Origin: JAVBPA01 sp031549925
GTDB taxonomy: Bacteria > Bacillota > Clostridia > Oscillospirales > CAG-272
Assembly: GCA_031549925.1 (NCBI GenBank)
Contig: JAVBPA010000042.1
Location: 1-61,647, forward strand
Reading direction: 5' to 3'
DNA length: 61,647 nucleotides
Under the pieces are notes generated by a model. That model was not told the DNA's origin and searched no databases. It worked only from the letters and a program-made list of their open reading frames with translations. Shown piece by piece: positions 9,201-15,435 of this stretch. Position 1 is the first letter of the stretch, and every line of letters starts with the position of its first letter. The position numbers and the translations under genes were made by a program.

Positions 9201-9463
9201 GGCAAAAGCGCATCAGGACGTTCTTTTTCTATTATTTCGGTTAATCGTTTTACATTCAAAGGTTCAATATAAGTAACATCCGCCATATCAGTATCTGTCA
9301 TAATTGTGGCAGGATTTGAATTTACTAAAATAATTTTATAGCCAAGCTTCCGAAGAGCTTTGCATGCCTGTGTCCCCGAATAATCGAATTCACAAGCTTG
9401 ACCAATAATAATCGGTCCCGAACCTATAATCAATATCGATTTAATATCCGTTCTTTTAGGCAT
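6233..9463 (-). CDS. carB: carbamoyl-phosphate synthase large subunit
   Basis: A 1076-aa protein of normal length with the duplicated layout of CarB. The N-terminal half starts PKRTDIKSILIIGSGPIIIGQ and has an ATP-grasp domain with the TMGGTGGGI loop. The second half begins at KGKVMVLGSGPNRIGQGIEFDYCC with its own ATP-grasp domain (PSYVLGGRGMEIV). A C-terminal MGS-like allosteric domain (about residues 935-1076) follows. It makes carbamoyl phosphate for pyrimidines and arginine from bicarbonate, ammonia (channelled from the small subunit) and two ATP. No carA lies next to it: the flanks are rplM on one side and a divergent regulator on the other, so the small subunit must be encoded elsewhere. 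A TTGATT-17-TATAAT promoter precedes it. Confidence 0.97.
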   Translation of the reverse strand: MPKRTDIKSILIIGSGPIIIGQACEFDYSGTQACKALRKLGYKIILVNSNPATIMTDTDMADVTYIEPLNVKRLTEIIEKERPDALLPNLGGQSGLNLSLELSAAGVLDKYNVKVIGVQLDAIERGEDRIEFKNTMERLGIDMARSFPAYNVNEAEGIAAQLGYPLVLRPAYTMGGTGGGIVYNRDELIPAVSRAIQASMIGQVLIEEAVIGWEELELEVVRDANNKIITVCFIENIDPMGVHTGDSLCAAPMLTISKELQMRLQDYAYRIVEAIGVIGGTNIQLAHDKKTDRVIIIEINPRTSRSSALASKATGFPIAMVSSLLAVGLTLDEIPYWRDGTLDKYTPDADYVVIKFARWAFDKFKQAEDKLGTQMKAVGEVMAIGKTYREALHKAIRSLENGRMGFGYANEYNKKSKEELMHLLVSPSSERQYIMYEALKKGASVDELCNLTYINKWFIEELAALVEEEKEILTPILTDEVLRKVKRDGFSDKYIAKLRGETEKSIRERRIEAGIEQVWKAVPVSGVADPAAYYYSTYNESGKKSDMTANEIKKGKVMVLGSGPNRIGQGIEFDYCCVHAAFALRDMGFSTIMVNCNPETVSTDYDTSDRLYFEPLTVEDVLSIYQKEKPLGIITQFGGQTPLNLARELESCGCRILGTSPESIDLAEDRDHFKRMMDIIGVPMPESGMASNIAEALEVSTKIGYPLMLRPSYVLGGRGMEIVRNENSLIKYMEAAIGVTPDRPILIDRFLCNAIEAEADAIADHGAAFVPAVMQHIELAGIHSGDSACIIPSLSIPKKHVETINNYTELIANKLNVCGLMNMQYAIEDDIVYVLEANPRASRTVPLVSKICNIQMAKVATRAIMHEFNGGESPVDTLKHENIPYYGVKEAVFPFNMFPEVDPVLGPEMRSTGEVLGISDSFGLAFFKSQEASQQSIPLEGSVLISVNDNDKAEALEIASLFEKLGLKIIATSGTAKYLSEGGVKCDLIKKIYEGRPNIVDEIMNGNIKVVINTPSQLSDQAQNDDSYIRKTSIRKKVTYMTTLEAAKAAALALEEIKNKSVSQIKSLQEYHSDIK

Positions 9464-9510
9464 ATTATTTGTACCTCTTTACTATTATAATTTTTATCTA
9501 TATCCGAGTT

Positions 9511-9539
9511 ATTATAACAGAATATTACGATAAAATCAA
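9511..9539 (-). promoter_or_regulatory. carB promoter
   Basis: The minus strand reads TTGATT (9534-9539), 17 bp, TATAAT (9511-9516), about 47 bp upstream of the carB ATG. The -35 lies in the left arm of a long inverted repeat (9525-9569), so binding of a protein there would block the promoter. Confidence 0.65.
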
Positions 9540-9569
9540 TATAAATATGTAAATTGATTATTATCGTAA
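9525..9569. repeat. inverted repeat over the carB -35 region
   Basis: TTACGATAA-A-ATCAAT (9525-9540) is mirrored by ATTGAT-TA-TTATCGTAA (9553-9569) with a 12-bp centre: 15 paired positions with small asymmetries. It overlaps the carB -35, and the inferred transcription start lies downstream of it, so it is better read as a DNA operator than as an RNA attenuator. Confidence 0.6.
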
Positions 9570-9652
9570 AAATAAAAATCTAATAAAAACAATAAAAACA
9601 TTTTGTATAAATTATTGATTAACTTTTATTTTTATCAAACTTTTCTATTCCG

Positions 9653-9714
9653 TCAAATTATTTTGATTATTTCAAATTATTTTGACTATTTCAAATTATT
9701 TTGACTATTTCAAA
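9653..9714 (+). repeat. three tandem copies of a 19-bp repeat
   Basis: The unit TCAAATTATTTTGACTATT recurs at 9653-9671 (one mismatch), 9672-9690 and 9691-9709, followed by a partial fourth copy. Each unit holds a small dyad TCAAA-TTAT-TTTGA. The array starts about 200 bp upstream of the DtxR-like gene. It could be an iterated operator or simple slippage. Confidence 0.8.
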
Positions 9715-9850
9715 AAGACTGTTTTAAAGTTTGAATACCATAATTAATAATAATTTAAAACGTATTTAACTATATATAATTGTAAAATAAAACATTTGGT
9801 GGTACAATGATTATAACAAATTTAAATATAATGTTTTAGGATGTGTAGAT

Positions 9851-10228
9851 ATGCAAATCGCAGAATCAGGTGAAATGTACCTGGAATCGATATTAGTATT
9901 GCGGCAGCAGCGCGGTCAGATACGTTCTATTGATATTGCCAATCATATGGGTTATTCAAAACCAAGCATAAGCCGTGCTATCGGTTTATTAAAAAAAGAC
10001 GGCTTCATTGTTCTTGATGAAGCCGGTTATATAACGCTTACTCAAGCGGGAAATGATATTGCTCAAAAAATGTATGAACGTCATAATTTTTTTACAAAAT
10101 ATTTGATTTCAATCGGTGTAAGCGAAGAAAACGCCGCTCTTGACGCATGTAAAATAGAACATGTTATAAGCGAAGAATCTTTTTTGAAATTAAAAGAATT
10201 CGCTCATATTAATTTAGGTCTTGGTTGA
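9851..10228 (+). CDS. DtxR/MntR-family metal-dependent regulator with iron-type ligand set
   Basis: A 125-aa protein with the N-terminal winged helix of the DtxR family (SIDIANHMGYSKPSISRAIGLL as recognition region) and the dimerisation/metal domain, but no C-terminal SH3-like domain, so its length is that of MntR. The metal residues, however, read Met9 (in EMYLES), Cys100, Glu103 and His104 (CKIEHVIS), with His78 in YERHNFF. That matches the DtxR/IdeR primary site (Met, Cys, Glu, His) rather than the Asp8/Glu99 pattern of Bacillus MntR. Iron sensing is therefore more likely than manganese (inference). Its 3' end overlaps the 3' end of the convergent metal ATPase gene by 15 bp. It may control distant iron genes rather than this neighbour. 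Confidence 0.85.
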   Translation: MQIAESGEMYLESILVLRQQRGQIRSIDIANHMGYSKPSISRAIGLLKKDGFIVLDEAGYITLTQAGNDIAQKMYERHNFFTKYLISIGVSEENAALDACKIEHVISEESFLKLKEFAHINLGLG

Positions 10229-12070
10229 ATAAAAGCATCTCATAGCATTTAATATCGCTATTATTGATACTCCGACATCGGCAAATATCGCAAGCCACAT
10301 ACCAGTTATGCCTAAAGCACTCATAATTAATATAAAAGCTTTAACCGATAAAGCGAAAATTATATTTTGTTTAACAATTTTTATAGTTTTACGGCTTATT
10401 TTGATAGCGGAGGCTATTTTTTTCGGATTATCGTCCATTAATACCACATCCGCCGCTTCAATTGCAGCGTCAGAACCAAATCCTCCCATTGCAATCCCAA
10501 CATCGGAACGCATCAGAACGGGAGCGTCATTAATTCCGTCTCCGACAAAAGCGGTAAATTTATTTTTCGGTTGCTTTAATATAATTTCTTCCATTATTTC
10601 AACTTTATCCGCCGGCATAAGTTGTGTGTAAACTTCATCAATACCTAATATATTCGCAATTTCTTCGCCTACTTCTTTTAAATCACCGGTCAGCATTGTT
10701 ATTTTTTCAATTCCGTTTTTGTGCAATAATTTTATTGCTTCGGCGGATTCGGATTTTATTTCGTCTTTTATTATTATATAACCGAGATAACTTCCATCTG
10801 CGGCAATATGAATAACTGTTCCGGATTTTTCATTTATATCAAATACCGCTTTTATATCTTTCATTAATGCGGCGTTACCGATATGAATATTTTTTCCCGA
10901 TACAATTGCGTTTATCCCTTTGCCAGGAATTTCTATAACTGACAAAATAATTGATTTGTCAATTTTAATTTTATTCGCTTTTAATATCGATTTAGCTACG
11001 GGATGATTACTGTGATATTCGGCACATGCGGCGTAATATAATAATTTTTCTTCTGATATATTTTGAGGATGTACAGCAGTTACGATAAAACTTCCTTTTG
11101 TCAAGGTTCCGGTTTTATCGAATACTACTGTTTTTATTTTTGCCAGTGTTTCCATATAGTTTGCGCCTTTTATCAATATACCGCATTTTGAGGCTCCGCC
11201 TATTCCTCCGAAAAATGAAAGAGGGACAGATATTACCAAAGCGCAGGGACAGGAAACAACGATAAACATTAAAGCTCTGTGAAGCCAATGTATAAAATCT
11301 TCTTTTAAAACTAAAGGAGGTAATACTGCCAGCAAAACCGCAAATATAACAACCGCGGGTGTATATATTCTTGCAAATTTTGTAATAAAATTTTCTGATT
11401 TTGCTTTTTTATCAGAAACGTTTTCAACAAGATCAAGTATTTTAGAAACTGTAGATTCTTTGTATTCCGCTGTAACCAAAACTCTGATCAATCCGTTTAT
11501 ATTAACGCATCCGCTGTATACTTTATCCCCTGCGGATAAATCTGAAGGAATCGATTCTCCTGTCAAATATGCCGTTTCAACGGAAGTATAGCCTTCTGTA
11601 ATAATTCCGTCAAGAGGTATTTTTTCTCCTGGTTTTATTTCGATTGTTTCACCTATTTTTACATCATCCGGAAAAGACACCGAAATTTTTCCTTCTCTTA
11701 TCACATTTACGTAGTCGGGACGCAGATTTATTAAATGTTTTATTGAATTCCTGCTTTTTTCAACCGCGTAGTTTTGAAAATATTCACCGATTTGATACAA
11801 AAACAATACCGCAATTGCTTCGGGATATTCTCCTATTAAAAACGCGCCTATACTTGCTATTGCCATTAAAAAATTTTCATCCAAAAATTGACCGCGTAAA
11901 ATATTTCTTGCTGCTCTATATAAAATATCATAACCTATAATAATATAAGGAATTATGTATAGTAATAAATTTATTTTATTTTCTGCCGGGAATAAATAAG
12001 CCGCGGCAGCAGTTAATAGTGTTAAAAATAATCGGGTAAAAAAGATAATATCTTTTTCTTTTAATTTCAT
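10214..12070 (-). CDS. cadA: heavy-metal-translocating P-type ATPase (Cd/Zn/Pb type, P1B)
   Basis: A 618-aa P1B ATPase. TGES motif at about 170-173, the metal-transport SCPCAL at 273-278 in a membrane helix, the phosphorylated DKTGTLT starting at Asp318, the P1B His-Pro pair at 356-357 (SNHPVAK), and the hinge GDGINDAP at 510-517. CPC with downstream SVPL and a C-terminal helix lacking copper-type motifs points to Cd2+/Zn2+/Pb2+ export. The usual N-terminal HMA domain is absent and is instead a separate gene 3 bp upstream. With the CadC-like repressor gene it forms a three-gene resistance operon on the minus strand. The symbol is by family analogy; zntA is equally apt. Metal specificity is inferred. 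Confidence 0.92.
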   Translation of the reverse strand: MKLKEKDIIFFTRLFLTLLTAAAAYLFPAENKINLLLYIIPYIIIGYDILYRAARNILRGQFLDENFLMAIASIGAFLIGEYPEAIAVLFLYQIGEYFQNYAVEKSRNSIKHLINLRPDYVNVIREGKISVSFPDDVKIGETIEIKPGEKIPLDGIITEGYTSVETAYLTGESIPSDLSAGDKVYSGCVNINGLIRVLVTAEYKESTVSKILDLVENVSDKKAKSENFITKFARIYTPAVVIFAVLLAVLPPLVLKEDFIHWLHRALMFIVVSCPCALVISVPLSFFGGIGGASKCGILIKGANYMETLAKIKTVVFDKTGTLTKGSFIVTAVHPQNISEEKLLYYAACAEYHSNHPVAKSILKANKIKIDKSIILSVIEIPGKGINAIVSGKNIHIGNAALMKDIKAVFDINEKSGTVIHIAADGSYLGYIIIKDEIKSESAEAIKLLHKNGIEKITMLTGDLKEVGEEIANILGIDEVYTQLMPADKVEIMEEIILKQPKNKFTAFVGDGINDAPVLMRSDVGIAMGGFGSDAAIEAADVVLMDDNPKKIASAIKISRKTIKIVKQNIIFALSVKAFILIMSALGITGMWLAIFADVGVSIIAILNAMRCFYSTKT

Positions 12071-12073
12071 TAT

Positions 12074-12295
12074 TTATTCCGCTTTCATAATACAATCGGG
12101 TTCTATTTTTTTGCATATTTTTGAAGCACATTCTTCTATATCCGAAAAATTTTCATCATTTCCTTCTATCACTAATCTTTGAGTTATAAATGATATTTTG
12201 ACATTTTTTACTCCTTTGATTTTTGAGATAGCATTTTCCATTTTAAACGCGCAATTAGCGCATCCGAGATTTTGTAATCTATATGTCTTTTTCAT
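12074..12295 (-). CDS. stand-alone heavy-metal-associated (HMA) domain protein
   Basis: A 73-aa protein consisting of one HMA ferredoxin-like domain. The metal loop reads GCANCAFKME with Cys12 and Cys15, a GxxCxxC-type site, followed by the IKGVKNVKISF strand typical of the fold. Such proteins carry soft metals to a P1B ATPase. It lies between the ArsR/CadC-like repressor gene and the ATPase gene, which itself lacks the domain, so it probably replaces the ATPase's N-terminal metal domain in trans. A copper-chaperone role is possible from the fold alone but does not fit the neighbours. Confidence 0.88.
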   Translation of the reverse strand: MKKTYRLQNLGCANCAFKMENAISKIKGVKNVKISFITQRLVIEGNDENFSDIEECASKICKKIEPDCIMKAE

Positions 12296-12317
12296 TGTAA
12301 AATTCTCCTATATGCTA

Positions 12318-12689
12318 TTATTCATTTATATGAGAAATTCCGCAATTTATAATTTCTCTGACATGATCATCATTTAAAAAATATATTATAGACTTCCCTG
12401 CTCTGCGGTTTGAAATTAATTTAGTGTTTTTTAATATTTTTAATTGATGTGATATTGCTGATTGATTCATATTTAATATTTCCGCGATATCACAAACACA
12501 AAGCTCAGATTCAAATAACAAATACAATATTTTAATTCTGGTAGAATCTCCGAACACGCTGAATAATTCTGACAGTTCATATAAATTTTCATCACAGGGC
12601 ATTTTTTCTTTTACTTTTTCAATCAGTTCTTTATGAGGTAAAATTTCATCACAACAACCCAGATTTTCATCATCTTTATAATCAAACAT
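12318..12689 (-). CDS. ArsR/SmtB-family metal-responsive repressor (CadC-like)
   Basis: A 123-aa winged-helix repressor. The alpha-3 site reads ELCVCDIAE with Cys64 and Cys66, and there is an N-terminal Cys12-Cys13 pair: together the four-cysteine pattern of CadC-type Cd/Pb/Zn sensors. DNA recognition lies in NMNQSAISHQLKILKN. It should repress its own operon and release on metal binding. A matching 20-bp inverted repeat overlaps the -10 of its promoter. The SD AAAGGATG precedes the ATG at 12689. Start, length and context are all normal for the family. Confidence 0.92.
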   Translation of the reverse strand: MFDYKDDENLGCCDEILPHKELIEKVKEKMPCDENLYELSELFSVFGDSTRIKILYLLFESELCVCDIAEILNMNQSAISHQLKILKNTKLISNRRAGKSIIYFLNDDHVREIINCGISHINE

Positions 12690-12703
12690 ATTAACATCCT
12701 TTC

Positions 12704-12750
12704 ATATGAATATATGCTCATATTATAATACGATAACATTAAATTTTCAA
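12704..12750 (-). promoter_or_regulatory. promoter and ArsR-type operator of the cad-like operon
   Basis: On the minus strand TTGAAA (12745-12750), 17 bp and TATAAT (12722-12727) form a SigA promoter. An imperfect palindrome with ATATGA and TCATAT ends (12704-12723) overlaps the -10 and the start site, matching the layout and sequence style of SmtB/CadC operators. Metal-relieved autorepression follows. Confidence 0.75.
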
Positions 12751-12793
12751 TAGATAAATTATGTTATTAACAATTTATTTACAATATTTAACG

Positions 12794-12837
12794 CAAAAAA
12801 ATTCCTGCAAAAAAACAGGAATTTTTTTATATGTAGC
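12794..12837 (-). terminator. intrinsic terminator after the XRE regulator gene
   Basis: AAATTCCTG and CAGGAATTT (around 12799-12807 and 12815-12823) form the stem with an A/T-only loop, flanked by A and T runs on both sides. It is 35-75 bp past the stop of the minus-strand XRE gene and would work in either direction. Confidence 0.8.
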
Positions 12838-12869
12838 GAAGTATTACTCGATGATATCAAATCATTATA

Positions 12870-13544
12870 TCAAGAACGTAAATAATCAAGAACTTCCCAG
12901 TCAAGCGCACCGTATACAACAGCATTTTCTAATAATTCATAAAAATACCCGGATGAAGAATTATGCGGCATAAATTTTTTCAAAAAATGCCAATCAATTT
13001 CGCCCTCCAATATTTTTTGAAAAACCGCAAATTTCGATTCATCATTTAAAAATGGAAGGAATTTTTCAAGCAATTCTTCATCTAACGTTTCAAATGTGGC
13101 GTTTTCCAGCATTTTTATAACACTTGCATTATCCATATATTCGGCAAGTTCAACTATTTTTGATATATCAATGCCATGCTTTGCGAAACCGTCAGATATT
13201 TTATCGAGAAGACTGGGTTTTAAAAACGGAGCTATATTGATAATATCATTTACTGTAGTGTCATTAATTAAATCAATTGGAAGTTCTTTTTTCAAAGCCG
13301 CATTTTCAAGAACTGCCGCTTCTGTTTTTGTCGGTTCACCTGCACATATAAGCGAATCCAGTGTAACACCGAATATTTCTGCGATCGTAGTAAGCACCGT
13401 TATTTCCGGAAAACTTTCTCCCTGCTCATATTTAGATACAGCTTGACGGGTGACAAATAATTTATCAGCAAGCTCAGATTGTGTCATATCTAATTTTTTT
13501 CTTATTTGAGCAATATTAGCTCCGAATTTTTTTATATTAAACAT
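12870..13544 (-). CDS. XRE-family transcriptional regulator with C-terminal helical domain
   Basis: A 224-aa protein. Residues 1-60 are a Cro/C1-type helix-turn-helix (IAQIRKKLDMTQSELADKL, then TRQAVSKYEQGESFPEI). The rest is predicted mostly alpha-helical, with recurring leucine-rich segments (LLDKISDGF, LLEKFLPFL, FLKKFMP) like the helical repeat tails of many clostridial XRE regulators, whose ligands are unknown. It is monocistronic, with its own promoter and terminator. Three evenly spaced palindromes just upstream of the -35 suggest autoregulation. The target beyond itself is unknown; the divergent neighbour dpaA is one option. Confidence 0.85.
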   Translation of the reverse strand: MFNIKKFGANIAQIRKKLDMTQSELADKLFVTRQAVSKYEQGESFPEITVLTTIAEIFGVTLDSLICAGEPTKTEAAVLENAALKKELPIDLINDTTVNDIINIAPFLKPSLLDKISDGFAKHGIDISKIVELAEYMDNASVIKMLENATFETLDEELLEKFLPFLNDESKFAVFQKILEGEIDWHFLKKFMPHNSSSGYFYELLENAVVYGALDWEVLDYLRS

Positions 13545-13569
13545 TCTACACTTGTCTCCTTTTTTATTA

Positions 13570-13598
13570 ATTATATATAAAATGTATTAATATTTCAA
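13570..13598 (-). promoter_or_regulatory. SigA promoter of the XRE regulator gene
   Basis: Minus strand TTGAAA (13593-13598), 17 bp, TATAAT (13570-13575), about 25 bp before the ATG at 13544. The phased palindromes at 13603-13646 begin immediately upstream of the -35. Confidence 0.72.
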
Positions 13599-13602
13599 GC
13601 AA

Positions 13603-13646
13603 CAATATGTTGCATTCGGCAATATATTGCATTCAGCAATATGTTT
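13603..13646. repeat. three phased CAATATRTTG palindromes (17-bp period)
   Basis: Palindromic CAATATGTTG (13603-13612), CAATATATTG (13620-13629) and an imperfect CAATATGTTT (13637-13646) recur with a strict 17-bp period and a shared linker like CATTCGG. They lie directly upstream of the XRE promoter, between it and the divergent dpaA promoter. The layout is that of a cooperative operator for a dimeric helix-turn-helix protein. Confidence 0.75.
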
Positions 13647-13660
13647 TATAAAATTAATCC

Positions 13661-13715
13661 GGTAGGTTATAAAGAAACGATCGCTTTTAAAAAAGCTCCG
13701 CAAAATTTTTAAAAC
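13661..13715 (+). repeat. dispersed intergenic repeat, copy A
   Basis: One of three copies of an element with core TCGCTTTTgAAAAAGCTCCG and a following CAAAA-TTTTTAAAA; the other copies are at 20235-20286 (reverse orientation) and 53011-53065. A GGTTA box about 18 bp before the core is shared by all three. This copy lies in the gap between the XRE promoter region and dpaA. It encodes nothing visible. Confidence 0.75.
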
Positions 13716-13766
13716 TTGTTGTTTTGAATTATACAAATATAAATCGACAATATTTTTATGTCAGTA

Positions 13767-13793
13767 ACTGAATATAATTTTTACCATATTATA
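13767..13793 (+). promoter_or_regulatory. SigK-like promoter of dpaAB
   Basis: AC at 13767-13768 (in TAACTG), 16 bp, then CATATTATA (13785-13793), which fits the SigK pattern of AC and CATAnnnTA. SigK, the late mother-cell sigma factor, transcribes dipicolinate synthase genes in Bacillus, so position and function agree. The predicted start point at about 13800 lies before the SD at 13811. Confidence 0.55.
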
Positions 13794-13823
13794 TATTGAA
13801 TGAACTATATGGAGGATAAAAAA

Positions 13824-14717
13824 TTGAACGATATAAAAATCGGAGTAATTGGCGGAGATTTGCGGCAATTATACGCAGCCGAATTTCTTGCCGAAGAAGG
13901 TTTTGAAGTCGCGTTATACGGAATAAATCCTCCGGCGGAAATAGGTTTTCCGGAAAGCGTCACACGGTGCACAAGTTACCGCGATGCGATATCCGGCTCC
14001 AGTTTAATAACGCTCCCCCTGCCGTGTACTATCGACGGTATCCGCGTTAATTGTCCGCTCGGAGATTATAATATAAAGATTGATGACATTTTTTCGTACA
14101 TAACTTGTAATCAAATCATAACCGGAGGGCGGATAGAACAACTGCTTCATGAAAAAGCCCAAATATACGATATAAATTTAATAGATTACTATGAACGCGA
14201 AGAATTGTGTATTGCTAATACCGTTCCCACATCGGAAGGAGCTATTGCTATTGCGATGGAGGTAATGCCGATAACCATCCACGGTTCAAAAGCAATTATA
14301 TACGGTTACGGAAGAGTAGGAAAAGTACTAGCCAATACCGCAAAAGCGCTCGGAGCTTCAGTAACTATTGCAGCCAGAAGCCGCGAAGCTTTCGCCTGGG
14401 CAAAAACTTCCGGTTTTGAAATCTGCGATATATCAAAAAAACCGGAAGGTAATTTCGATATTGTATTTAACACTGTTCCCTCTCTTGTGTTAACCGAAGA
14501 AATATTATCATCTTTTAAAGCGGGAACTCCTATTATAGAACTTGCTTCAAAACCCGGCGGAATAGACATGAAAGCAGCGGCGGATCTCCGCTTAAAACCA
14601 ATATGGGCGCTTTCACTTCCGGGAAGAGTCGCACCTGCAACTGCCGGAAAATCAATTGCGGAAGCTATTATTAATATATTCAACGAACATAAAGGAGATA
14701 GTCAGTCTATAAATTAA
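13824..14717 (+). CDS. dpaA: dipicolinate synthase subunit A
   Basis: Dipicolinate synthase large subunit (SpoVFA), which with DpaB oxidises dihydrodipicolinate to dipicolinic acid in the mother cell during sporulation. The N-terminus IKIGVIGGDLRQLYAAEFL and a second Rossmann motif IIYGYGRVGKVLANTAKALGA (about residue 155) are typical, as is LASKPGGID near the end. The frame opens upstream at ATG 13800, but the clear SD GGAGGA at 13811 points to TTG at 13824. That gives 297 aa, the usual family length, and the 13800 ATG would fall at about the predicted transcript start. It is followed by dpaB after 53 bp. Confidence 0.95.
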   Translation: MNDIKIGVIGGDLRQLYAAEFLAEEGFEVALYGINPPAEIGFPESVTRCTSYRDAISGSSLITLPLPCTIDGIRVNCPLGDYNIKIDDIFSYITCNQIITGGRIEQLLHEKAQIYDINLIDYYEREELCIANTVPTSEGAIAIAMEVMPITIHGSKAIIYGYGRVGKVLANTAKALGASVTIAARSREAFAWAKTSGFEICDISKKPEGNFDIVFNTVPSLVLTEEILSSFKAGTPIIELASKPGGIDMKAAADLRLKPIWALSLPGRVAPATAGKSIAEAIINIFNEHKGDSQSIN

Positions 14718-14770
14718 AATATAAATAATTTTTATACATGACTATATAAAACAAAGAGGATTAAATAAAA

Positions 14771-15349
14771 ATGAATTTTTCCGATATAACCGCATGCTGG
14801 GTTATTTGCGGTTCTTTTTGTTCTCTTAAAGAGGTTTTTCATGAAGCTTCTATATTAAGAGAAGCGGGTGTAAAATTAATACCCGTAATCAGTTATTCTA
14901 TTGCGGAAACCGACAGCCGATTCGGAGCTTCATGTGATATAATAAACGAAATTGAAAAAATTTGTAAAAGAGAAGTTATTCAAACCATTGCGGAAGCCGA
15001 ACCGCTTGGACCTAAAATAAAAACTGATATAACCATAATATCGCCCTGTACCGGAAATACACTTGCAAAACTCGCTTCAGGAATTACAGATACACCTGCC
15101 ACAATGGCTGTTAAGGCTACTCTCAGAAGCGATCACCCCGCTGTTATAGCTCTCGCTTCAAATGACGCTTTGGCGGCGAATTTAAAAAATATCGCAGCGT
15201 TATTAGTTCGCAAAAACATATTCTTTGTACCGATGAAACAAGATGATCCGGAAAAGAAACCGCATTCTCTCATAGCCGATTTTACATTATTACCCGAAAC
15301 AATAAATTCTGCATTTTCCGGAAAACAAATAAGACCTTTGTTTTTATAA
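14771..15349 (+). CDS. dpaB: dipicolinate synthase subunit B
   Basis: A 192-aa flavoprotein-like subunit (SpoVFB) with the flavodoxin-type start CWVICGSFCSLKEVFHEA, the central ISPCTGNTLAKLASGITDTPATMAVKA block and ALASNDALAANLKNIAALL, all typical. The SD is AGAGGA. With DpaA it makes dipicolinate, the calcium chelator that fills the spore core. Order and spacing follow the dpaAB operon of spore formers; no asd or dapA follows, unlike in Bacillus. A strong terminator stands 27 bp past the stop. Confidence 0.95.
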   Translation: MNFSDITACWVICGSFCSLKEVFHEASILREAGVKLIPVISYSIAETDSRFGASCDIINEIEKICKREVIQTIAEAEPLGPKIKTDITIISPCTGNTLAKLASGITDTPATMAVKATLRSDHPAVIALASNDALAANLKNIAALLVRKNIFFVPMKQDDPEKKPHSLIADFTLLPETINSAFSGKQIRPLFL

Positions 15350-15375
15350 TTATAAGCTGTTTTATAAATAAAACG

Positions 15376-15422
15376 AAAAAGCAAATAAAACCTGTATAAA
15401 GAATGGGTTTTATTTGCTTTTT
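15376..15422 (+). terminator. bidirectional terminator between dpaB and the ABC exporter operon
   Basis: A 17-bp perfect stem: AAAAAGCAAATAAAACC (15376-15392) pairs with GGTTTTATTTGCTTTTT (15406-15422). It lies between the convergent ends of dpaB (plus) and the ABC ATPase gene (minus) and has A/T flanks for both. Confidence 0.88.
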
Positions 15423-15435
15423 AATATAGATTATT

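Larger units (their letters stand above)
9464..9850. other. 387-bp divergent gap between carB and the DtxR-like gene
   Basis: The gap holds the carB promoter, an inverted repeat over its -35 region, and a 19-bp tandem repeat on the regulator side. Between and beyond these it is AT-rich with only weak promoter-like hexamers (for example TATAAT at 9775-9780 without a good -35). No coding frame or RNA gene was found. Confidence 0.6.

Noticed and set aside
9653..9714. CRISPR-like repeats
   Set aside because: The units are directly adjacent with no unique spacers and no cas genes are present.
13800..13823. Upstream ATG as dpaA start
   Set aside because: No ribosome site, close to the predicted transcript start, and the extension has no family match; TTG 13824 follows GGAGGA and gives the usual length.
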